Below are positions 1 to 5,421 of a stretch of 8,223 nucleotides of DNA, in pieces (position 1 is the stretch's first letter; each line of letters starts with the position of its first letter). The translations under genes were made by a program, and so were the position numbers. The stretch comes from Pusillimonas sp. UBA6240. Its GTDB lineage: Bacteria; Pseudomonadota; Gammaproteobacteria; Burkholderiales; Burkholderiaceae_B. The notes beneath the pieces are model-generated. The model was not told the origin of the DNA. It did not search any database and saw only the letters and a list, made by a program, of their open reading frames with translations. The stretch lies in NCBI GenBank assembly GCA_002441445.1, contig DJWC01000015.1, positions 519 to 8,741 of the forward strand, written 5' to 3'.

Positions 1-351
1 CTCGAGCCGCTGCTTGGTGTCGGCCGCCAGGATTTCCGCCTGCAGTTCGGGGTTGAGCTTGCCTTGCTGGGCAATGGAATCCAGTATGGCCAGGCGGCGC
101 GTCTCGAGTTCGCGCACATAAAGCAGGCGCACTTCCAGATTGCGCAGCACGGTATCGTCCAGCCCGCCCGTGACTTCCTTGCGGTAGCGGGCGATGAAGG
201 GCACCGTGGCGCCTTCGTCCAGCAAGCCCACCGCGGCGGCGGCCTGCGCCGGGCGGATATTCAGTTCGGCGGCCAGGAGGGCGACGATGCGGGCCGGGTC
301 CGCGCCATGCGCAAGAGGTTCGGATGTTGCTCGGGCAGAGGTATCAGTCAT
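1..351 (-). CDS. tex: Tex transcription accessory protein, N-terminal part (runs off left edge)
   Basis: Read on the minus strand from ATG at 351, the frame stays open to the window edge and gives 117 residues. The protein starts MTDTSARATSEP. It continues with a stretch typical of the Tex/YhgF N-terminal helical domain: ELNIRPAQAAAAVGLLDEGA, then TVPFIARYRKEVTGGLDD and LRNLEVRLLYVRELETRR. Tex is a cytoplasmic nucleic-acid-binding protein of roughly 770-800 residues with a YqgF-like fold and a C-terminal S1 RNA-binding domain. It is linked to transcription and was first named for an effect on toxin expression in Bordetella pertussis. The YqgF-like and S1 domains would lie outside this window. 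The family call is strong because the conserved block is nearly uninterrupted. The exact start is less certain, since only a weak GGA-containing ribosome site precedes the ATG. The gene is divergent from the helicase gene across 165 bp. Confidence 0.93.
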   Translation of the reverse strand, partial: MTDTSARATSEPLAHGADPARIVALLAAELNIRPAQAAAAVGLLDEGATVPFIARYRKEVTGGLDDTVLRNLEVRLLYVRELETRRLAILDSIAQQGKLNPELQAEILAADTKQRLE

Positions 352-371
352 TCGTCCGTCTTTCAGAAACT

Positions 372-399
372 TAAATACACGCGGCGCATTTTGCCACAA
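372..399 (-). promoter_or_regulatory. Candidate tex promoter
   Basis: On the minus strand TTGTGG (394-399) and TATTTA (372-377) are separated by 16 bp, about 20 bp upstream of the tex ATG. Each hexamer matches its sigma-70 consensus at three positions, so this is a weak call based mainly on placement in an AT-richer patch of the divergent tex/yoaA gap. Confidence 0.28.
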
Positions 400-472
400 T
401 GGCCCCCAAGGCGAAAAAATAGGCGAGTATCATTCCCCCATGCGGGCGGCGCGAGCGCATACTTTACCTTTT

Positions 473-501
473 TTGCTTTGCGGCCTACGCTGGGCTTATC
501 T
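473..501 (+). promoter_or_regulatory. Weak candidate promoter for the YoaA-type helicase gene
   Basis: TTGCTT (473-478) and TTATCT (496-501) are spaced by 17 bp, ending 15 bp before the helicase ATG at 517. Matches to consensus are partial. I report it because this T-rich stretch (about 460-516) is conspicuous against the GC-rich surroundings. I see no better plus-strand candidate in the 165-bp divergent gap, and no LexA-type operator (CTG-N10-CAG) there. Confidence 0.2.
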
Positions 502-516
502 CTTATTTACTTTTTG

Positions 517-2613
517 ATGCTTTTGCAAGAACTTTCCCGTATTTTCGCGGCTGACGGCCCGCTTGCCGGCGCGGTGCCCGATTACCGGCCGCGCCAGGCG
601 CAGCTCGAGCTGGCCGAGGCCATCGAAGAGGCCTTGCAGAACCATTCCACGCTCATCGCCGAGGCCGGCACCGGCACTGGCAAGACCTGGGCTTATCTGG
701 TGCCCGCCTTCCTGGGCGGCGGCAAAGTGCTGGTATCCACTGGCACCCGCACTTTGCAGGACCAGCTTTTCCGCCGCGACCTGCCCCGCCTGCGGCAAGC
801 GCTGGGCCTGCCCATACAGGTGGCTTTGCTCAAGGGGCGCGGCAACTATGTGTGCCATTATCACCTGGGCCGTCTGTCCGGCGACGACCGGGCGCTGAAG
901 TCGCGCGCCGAGATCGGGCAGTTGCGCGATATCCAGGTTTTCGCGCAGCAATCCAAAAGCGGCGACCGCGCCGACCTCGCCACGGTGCCCGAAGACGCCG
1001 ATATCTGGAACCGGGTTACGTCCACCCGCGAAAACTGCCTGGGCCAGGAATGCCCGCATGTGAAGGACTGTTTTGTCCTGAAAGCCCGGCGCCAGGCCCA
1101 GGATGCCGACCTCGTGGTCGTCAATCATGCCTTGTTCATGGCGGATCTGGCTTTGCGCGAAGAGGGCATCACCGACCTGCTTCCCACCGTGGAGCTGGTG
1201 ATTTTCGATGAAGCGCATCAATTGCCGGATATTGCCACCCGTTTTCTGGGAACCAGCGTGTCTTCGCACCAGTTGCTGGACCTGGCGCGCGCGGCGGAAG
1301 CGGCGGGCCTGGCGCATGCGCGCGAAGCCACCAACTGGAGCGAAGCCGGCAAGCGCATAGAACATGCCGCCCGCCAACTGCGGCTGGCCGCAGCGCCGAT
1401 AGAAAAATTGCCCGGCCGCAAGGCGACTTTCCAAAGCATACCGGACGCCCAGGCCTTCGACGAGGCGCTTGCGGCATTGCTGGATGTGCTGGACAAGAGC
1501 TCGCAATTGCTGGCCGTGGTCAGCGACAAGCACCCTGATCTGGCGGCGGTGGCCAAGACTTGCCTGGACTTGCGCGCCCGCCTGTTTCAATGGAGTCAGC
1601 CGGACCGCCAGGGGCGCAATGCCCTGCGTCCGGCGCCGGGCGGCGGCGCGGGCGTTCCGGCGGATGCCGACGGCGGCGCATGGGCGGATGAAGGGCCGGA
1701 GCAAGAAAGCGCCGCGGTGCGCTGGGTGGAGCACAGCCAGCATCATATGCGGCTGCACAGCGCTCCCCTGTCGGTGGCGCAGATATTTTCCCGCTACCGC
1801 GGCAAGGACCAGGCCTGGGTGCTGACGTCCGCCACCTTGTCGGTGCACGGCGACTTCGGCCATTTCCAGCGCCAGCTCGGCTTGTGGGACGCCGCTACGC
1901 TGCGCTGGGAATCGCCTTTCGACTACGCTGCGCAGGGGGTGCTGTATGTGCCCAAGTCCTTGCCGCTGCCCAGCGACCAGGGTTTCAACGAGCGCTTCGT
2001 CCAGGCGCTGCTGCCGCTGATACGTGCGTCCACGGGCGGTGTGCTGGTATTGTGCACGACCTTGCGCGCAGTGGAAAACATCGCCCAGAGGCTGGAGGAA
2101 TGCTTCGAGGACGAGGACCTAGACCGCATGCTGCTGCGCCAGGGGGAAAGCTCGCGGCGCGCTCTGCTGGAACGGTTTCGCGCCGGGCGCAATGCGGTCC
2201 TGGTGGGCAGCGCCAGCTTCTGGGAAGGCATCGACGTGCCGGGCGAAGCGCTGACGCTCGTGGCCATAGACAAGCTGCCTTTTGCGCCGCCCGACGATCC
2301 GGTGCTCGAAGCCCGGTTGAATCTATGCCGCAGCCAGGGCGGCAACCCCTTCATGGAATACCAGTTGCCCGAAGCCGCCATTGCGCTCAAACAGGGCGCC
2401 GGCCGCCTGATCCGTAGCGAAAGCGACTGGGGAGTGCTGATGGTGGGCGACCGCCGCATGGTCGAAAAACCTTACGGCAAGCTGCTGTGGCGCGGCCTGC
2501 CGCCTTTTGCGCGTACTCGCGAGCTTGAACAGGTGCTGGCCTTCATGCACGACAAACAGGCCCGCGAAGAGGGCCTGGGGGAGGACAGCGGCGTGGCGGT
2601 CGGGGCCGGTTAG
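517..2613 (+). CDS. yoaA: YoaA-type ATP-dependent DNA helicase (DinG/XPD-like, Fe-S)
   Basis: A 698-residue superfamily 2, XPD/DinG-like 5'-3' DNA helicase. Motifs in order are Walker A EAGTGTGKT (49-57), the DEAH box IFDEAHQLPDIA (from 229), LTSATL (436-441), SFWEGIDVPG (from 567) and QGAGRLIR (626-633). Four cysteines between motif I and the DEAH box (Cys113, Cys174, Cys179, Cys185) fit the 4Fe-4S cluster of this family. The flanking sequence (ENCLGQECPHVKDCF, then DADLVVVNHALF) closely resembles E. coli YoaA, a repair helicase that works with the polymerase clamp-loader subunit HolC, as I remember that protein. I chose ATG 517 because the residues after it (ADGPLAGAVPDYRPRQ) align with the YoaA N-terminus. 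The frame is open further upstream, but that part is antisense to tex. No Shine-Dalgarno sequence is visible before 517. An Ala/Gly/Asp/Glu-rich segment (about 369-400) looks like an insertion compared with YoaA. DinG proper is the alternative name. Confidence 0.93.
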   Translation: MLLQELSRIFAADGPLAGAVPDYRPRQAQLELAEAIEEALQNHSTLIAEAGTGTGKTWAYLVPAFLGGGKVLVSTGTRTLQDQLFRRDLPRLRQALGLPIQVALLKGRGNYVCHYHLGRLSGDDRALKSRAEIGQLRDIQVFAQQSKSGDRADLATVPEDADIWNRVTSTRENCLGQECPHVKDCFVLKARRQAQDADLVVVNHALFMADLALREEGITDLLPTVELVIFDEAHQLPDIATRFLGTSVSSHQLLDLARAAEAAGLAHAREATNWSEAGKRIEHAARQLRLAAAPIEKLPGRKATFQSIPDAQAFDEALAALLDVLDKSSQLLAVVSDKHPDLAAVAKTCLDLRARLFQWSQPDRQGRNALRPAPGGGAGVPADADGGAWADEGPEQESAAVRWVEHSQHHMRLHSAPLSVAQIFSRYRGKDQAWVLTSATLSVHGDFGHFQRQLGLWDAATLRWESPFDYAAQGVLYVPKSLPLPSDQGFNERFVQALLPLIRASTGGVLVLCTTLRAVENIAQRLEECFEDEDLDRMLLRQGESSRRALLERFRAGRNAVLVGSASFWEGIDVPGEALTLVAIDKLPFAPPDDPVLEARLNLCRSQGGNPFMEYQLPEAAIALKQGAGRLIRSESDWGVLMVGDRRMVEKPYGKLLWRGLPPFARTRELEQVLAFMHDKQAREEGLGEDSGVAVGAG

Positions 2614-2662
2614 CCCGCGCTTGCGGGCGCAGGCCTGGATCGCCGCGACCTTGCGCGCGGCG
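2613..2662. terminator. Two GC-rich hairpins in the convergent helicase/bamD gap
   Basis: The 71-bp gap between the two converging stop codons holds two perfect inverted repeats. One is GCCCGC-GCTT-GCGGGC at 2613-2628, with its first base in the helicase stop codon. The other is CGCCGCG (2641-2647) with CGCGGCG (2656-2662) around an 8-base loop. Neither is followed by a T tract on either strand, so they are not canonical intrinsic terminators. They could act as bidirectional transcript-end or Rho-assisted structures. The role is inferred from position. Confidence 0.35.
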
Positions 2663-2684
2663 GCTTATGGATGCGGAGCCGGCC

Positions 2685-3527
2685 TCAGAACCAGTTGACC
2701 GGGTTCCAGTAGCTGCCGCGCCGCGCGTTCAGGCCTTCCGTGTAGTATTTGCTGTTGGGGAAGTTCTGGTCCAGCACGCGCTTGGTGTCGTCGCGCAACT
2801 GCGGCAGGTTCAGCTTGTCGTAGGACAAATACATGATGTACAGCGCTTTTTCGGCGACCGGCACGCCCTGGAAATCGGTGATGACGGTTTGCGCGCGGTT
2901 GATCGCCGCCACATAGGCGCCGCGCTCGTAATAATACTGAGCGACATGGGCTTCGTTTTCGGCGATGGTGCTGACCAGCCAAGTGACCCGCTTCTTGGCG
3001 TCCGCCGTGTAGCGGCTGTCGGGATAGCGCTTGATGAGCTCATTGAAGGACTCGTACGATTCGCGCAGCCCCTTGGGGTCGCGCTCGCTGGGGTCCTGGC
3101 GGGTGAACTTGGTGAAGGACGCGCTGGGGGGCGTGAAGGTGATCAAGCCCTTCAGGTAAAGCATGTAGTCCGTGCCGGCGTGGTTGGGGTACTGCTGCTG
3201 GAAGCGGTCGATCGCGGCCAGCGCCTGTTCCGGTTCTTCGTCTTTCCAGTTGACATAGGCCTGGTCGATCAGCGCCTGTTGGGCATAGCCGCCGAACGGG
3301 TAGCGGGCCTCGATCGCTTCCAGGCGGGTGCGGGCATCCTTCCAGTTGCCCGCGCTGATTTCGGTGCGGGCGTCCTGGTAGAGGCGTTCGGCGCTCCAGC
3401 CTGCAGTCTTGTCCTGCTCGCCCTTGATGGTGCCGCAGCCCGCCACCAGCGCGGCGACGGCCAAAGCGAGCCCTGCGTTGCGCAAGCGGCGGGAAAGGCG
3501 GGGAAATTTGAAGTCCTTGCGAGTCAC
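2685..3527 (-). CDS. bamD: BamD, outer-membrane protein assembly lipoprotein
   Basis: A 280-residue BamD (ComL/YfiO family) lipoprotein of the BAM complex, which with BamA inserts beta-barrel proteins into the outer membrane. A basic N-terminus and hydrophobic run end in the lipobox LVAGC, predicting lipidation at Cys31 after signal peptidase II cleavage. The mature part has the family's TPR-like helical repeats: SAERLYQDARTEISAGNWKD, then ALAAIDRFQQQYPNHAGTDY, KRYPDSRYTADAKKR and DTKRVLDQNFPNSKYY. It ends in SYWNPVNWF. Length is a little above E. coli BamD (about 245), mostly from the ends. The start is GTG at 3527, supported by AAGGA seven bases upstream and by an unbroken signal peptide from that codon. 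It is divergent from rluD, as in E. coli, and convergent with the helicase gene. BamD is normally essential. Confidence 0.96.
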   Translation of the reverse strand: MTRKDFKFPRLSRRLRNAGLALAVAALVAGCGTIKGEQDKTAGWSAERLYQDARTEISAGNWKDARTRLEAIEARYPFGGYAQQALIDQAYVNWKDEEPEQALAAIDRFQQQYPNHAGTDYMLYLKGLITFTPPSASFTKFTRQDPSERDPKGLRESYESFNELIKRYPDSRYTADAKKRVTWLVSTIAENEAHVAQYYYERGAYVAAINRAQTVITDFQGVPVAEKALYIMYLSYDKLNLPQLRDDTKRVLDQNFPNSKYYTEGLNARRGSYWNPVNWF

Positions 3528-3534
3528 AAAAGCG

Positions 3535-3565
3535 TCCTTGGTGTTAGCATTGCTCGCTGATTATA
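3535..3565 (-). promoter_or_regulatory. bamD -10 box and ribosome binding site
   Basis: On the minus strand a perfect TATAAT lies at 3560-3565, which predicts a transcript start near 3553. AAGGA (3535-3539) sits seven bases before the GTG start at 3527. No good -35 is visible at 16-19 bp: the expected position falls inside the first codons of rluD, and the hexamers there match TTGACA poorly. The promoter may therefore rely on the -10 or on an activator. Confidence 0.5.
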
Positions 3566-3569
3566 TGAT
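3538..3569 (+). promoter_or_regulatory. Candidate rluD-pgeF promoter overlapping the bamD -10
   Basis: On the plus strand the AT-rich patch offers TATATG (3562-3567) or TATGAT (3564-3569) as a -10. A weak TTGGTG (3538-3543) lies 18-20 bp upstream. TATGAT matches five of six consensus positions. Transcription would begin at about 3574-3576, only a few bases before the rluD ATG, and no Shine-Dalgarno sequence is present. The transcript may thus be leaderless or nearly so. Confidence 0.38.
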
Positions 3570-3577
3570 TTGTCGCC

Positions 3578-4537
3578 ATGCCTGACACAGATATTGACAA
3601 AGAAAGTTATTCTTTGCCGGCGCCGCTGGAATTCGAGCTGCCTTTGTCGGCTTTGCCTGAGCGCCTGGATAAAGTCCTGGCGAAGCTGATTCCGGAGCAT
3701 TCCCGCAGCCGGCTGCAGGGCTGGATAGAAGCCGGGCACGTGCTCCTGAACGGGCAGCCCGCCCGTGTGAAGCAAATGGCCAATCCGGGCGACCGCCTGC
3801 TGGTGTACGAGCAGCAGCCGCCCGAGCAGCAGGCTTTCACGCCCGAAGATGTGGGTTTCGAGGTCCTGGGCGAGAGCGCCGACTGGATCGTCGTGAACAA
3901 GCCGGCGGGCCTGGTGACGCATCCGGGCGCGGGCAATTGGGGCGGCACGCTGCTCAATGGCCTGCTGTTCCGCTATCCCGAACTGGGCCAGGTCGCCCGC
4001 GCCGGCATCGTGCACAGGCTGGACAAGGACACTTCCGGCCTGCTCGTCGTGGCGCGCCACGAAAAAGCGCAGACCCATCTGATACGCCAATTGCAGGCGC
4101 GCAGCGTCAGCCGCGAATACATCGCGCTGGTGCATGGAAAGCTGGCCGCCGCGGGCACGGTCAGGCTGGATATAGGCCGCGATCCCCGGGTGCCGGTGCG
4201 CATGGCGGTGGAACACCCCATCGCCCCCAAGCCCGCGGTGACGCACTACGCCCCGCTGCGCACGGGCCGCGCCGGCGATGCGCTCGTCACCGAAGTCGTA
4301 TGCAGGCTCGAAACAGGCCGCACGCATCAAATACGCGTGCACATGATGAGCTTGCGCCATCCTCTCGTAGCGGACGTCTTGTATGGCGGCAGGCCGGTGG
4401 GCGGCGCCCGGCGTCAGTTGCTGCATGCGCGCGCGTTGAGTTTCGATGATTTTTCCAGCGGCGCCAGGGTGTCGTTTCAAGCTCCGCTCGCGCAGGATTT
4501 TCAACAGGTACTGGACCATATCGCGTGGATCGAATGA
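3578..4537 (+). CDS. rluD: RluD, 23S rRNA pseudouridine synthase
   Basis: A 319-residue RsuA/RluA-family enzyme that isomerises uridine to pseudouridine in rRNA. In E. coli RluD modifies positions 1911, 1915 and 1917 in helix 69 of 23S rRNA during late 50S assembly. An N-terminal S4 RNA-binding domain starts near Arg29 (PERLDKVLAKLIPEHSRSRL) and runs to about residue 77. The catalytic domain has VVNKPAGLVTHPG, then GIVHRLDKDTSGLL with the catalytic aspartate at Asp149, and RLETGRTHQIRVHMMSLRHP further on. The HPLVADVLYGG segment and the C-terminal QAPLAQDFQQVLDHI fit RluD better than RluA or RluC. The ATG lies only 50 bp from the divergent bamD start and has no obvious ribosome binding site. 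The stop overlaps the pgeF start, so the two genes form one operon. Confidence 0.94.
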   Translation: MPDTDIDKESYSLPAPLEFELPLSALPERLDKVLAKLIPEHSRSRLQGWIEAGHVLLNGQPARVKQMANPGDRLLVYEQQPPEQQAFTPEDVGFEVLGESADWIVVNKPAGLVTHPGAGNWGGTLLNGLLFRYPELGQVARAGIVHRLDKDTSGLLVVARHEKAQTHLIRQLQARSVSREYIALVHGKLAAAGTVRLDIGRDPRVPVRMAVEHPIAPKPAVTHYAPLRTGRAGDALVTEVVCRLETGRTHQIRVHMMSLRHPLVADVLYGGRPVGGARRQLLHARALSFDDFSSGARVSFQAPLAQDFQQVLDHIAWIE

Positions 4538-5289
4538 ACTTTGCAAACGCTCCGCATACCATTACAGGCGCTCCGTGGGATGGCGTGAATTATTTCTGCA
4601 CCACCCGCCGGGGCGGCGCCAGCGCGGGGCCCTGGAGCTCATTCAATCTGGGCCTGCATACAGGCGACGACCGCGATCATGTCATGGCCAACCGCGCGGC
4701 CTTGCGCGCCATGCTGCCCGCCGAACCGGTCTGGCTGGACCAGGTGCACGGCGCCGAAGTCTGCGATGCGGATATCGCGCGGGGCGCGGCCGGCGTCCCG
4801 CGCGCCGATGCGGCCGTTACCTGCGCGCCGGGCCGGGTCCTGGCCATCATGACGGCCGACTGTCTTCCCGTGGTGCTGGCCGGCATGGACGGGCGGGCGC
4901 TCGGCATGGCGCATGCGGGCTGGCGCGGCCTGGCGGCGGGGGTGCTGGAAAACACTCTGGAAGCGCTGCGGCGGCGCGCCGCGCCCGGCACGGCCTGGCG
5001 CGCCTGGATAGGTCCGGCCATCAGCCAGCCGCATTTCGAGGTCGGCGAAGATGTGTTCTCGGCGTTCGTCGACCAGGATGCCGAGGCCGCGCAATGCTTT
5101 ACGCCACGGGGCAGGCCGGGGAAGTGGCTGGCGGACTTGCCCGCCCTGGCGTGCCGCCGCTTGCAGCGGGCGGGCGTGGCCCGGGTGGAGCTGTCCGGCG
5201 AATGCAGCTACGCGCAGGCCGACAAATATTATTCCTATCGGCGCGCTTCCCCGACGGGACGCATGGCCACCCTGGCCTGGCTGCGATGA
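4534..5289 (+). CDS. pgeF: PgeF, peptidoglycan editing factor (YfiH/DUF152, laccase-like)
   Basis: A 251-residue member of the YfiH/DUF152 'multicopper polyphenol oxidase' family. E. coli PgeF keeps peptidoglycan stems correct by removing wrongly incorporated amino acids such as L-serine from UDP-MurNAc precursors. Related proteins have been described as purine nucleoside enzymes or polyphenol oxidases, so the substrate is not certain from sequence. Family motifs are present: VWLDQVHGAEV, MTADCLPVVLAG and MAHAGWRGLAAGVLENT. They supply the metal ligands His72, Cys110 and His127. WIGPAISQPHFEVGEDV and the C-terminal CSYAQADKYYSYRR are also typical. I chose ATG 4534 because it overlaps the rluD stop as ATGA, with GGA five bases upstream, implying translational coupling. 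An in-frame GTG at 4525 is possible but adds only three residues. Confidence 0.93.
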   Translation: MNFANAPHTITGAPWDGVNYFCTTRRGGASAGPWSSFNLGLHTGDDRDHVMANRAALRAMLPAEPVWLDQVHGAEVCDADIARGAAGVPRADAAVTCAPGRVLAIMTADCLPVVLAGMDGRALGMAHAGWRGLAAGVLENTLEALRRRAAPGTAWRAWIGPAISQPHFEVGEDVFSAFVDQDAEAAQCFTPRGRPGKWLADLPALACRRLQRAGVARVELSGECSYAQADKYYSYRRASPTGRMATLAWLR

Positions 5290-5351
5290 GCCGCGGCATA
5301 CGCCATTCTCCCGAAAGCGGCATGTAGACGGGCTCTAGCGACTTACCCTGA

Positions 5352-5380
5352 TTGACACGGTATTGATTGACCTCCAAGAT
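5352..5380 (+). promoter_or_regulatory. Candidate phaC promoter with TTGACA
   Basis: A perfect TTGACA (5352-5357) is followed after 17 bp by CAAGAT (5375-5380), a partial -10 match (three of six). A second -35-like TTGACC (5367-5372) lies 15 bp downstream, with TATGGA (5391-5396) 18 bp after it. The first arrangement would start RNA near 5387, just before the 9-codon ORF. The second would start near 5403, just before the phaC GTG. The rest of the 128-bp pgeF/phaC gap shows nothing I can name. Confidence 0.45.
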
Positions 5381-5391
5381 TGGACCAGGAT

Positions 5392-5421
5392 ATGGATACA
5401 TTTAAGGTGCCTGTAAAGTGA
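5392..5421 (+). CDS. Possible 9-codon leader ORF overlapping the phaC start
   Basis: ATG at 5392 opens a 9-residue frame, MDTFKVPVK, that ends with TGA at 5419-5421. The last base of its lysine codon plus the stop form GTGA with the phaC GTG (5418-5420). This is a stop/start overlap suited to translational coupling. AGGA lies only one base before the ATG, too close to be a good ribosome site; GGA at 5382-5384 is better spaced. It may be a leader peptide, the remains of an original PhaC N-terminus in another frame, or chance. Confidence 0.25.
   Translation: MDTFKVPVK

Noticed and set aside
64..516. Upstream extension of the helicase frame by 151 codons
   Set aside because: The first part lies antisense to tex and its translation resembles nothing. 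The YoaA-like sequence begins right after ATG 517, matching the family's N-terminus.
496..1863. 455-codon open frame on the minus strand opposite the helicase gene
   Set aside because: Long antisense frames are common opposite GC-rich genes. The translation shows no family motif, while the plus strand has a complete motif set.
3524..4546. 340-codon minus-strand frame opposite rluD
   Set aside because: It mirrors rluD, shows no recognisable domain and covers the bamD<>rluD promoter gap.
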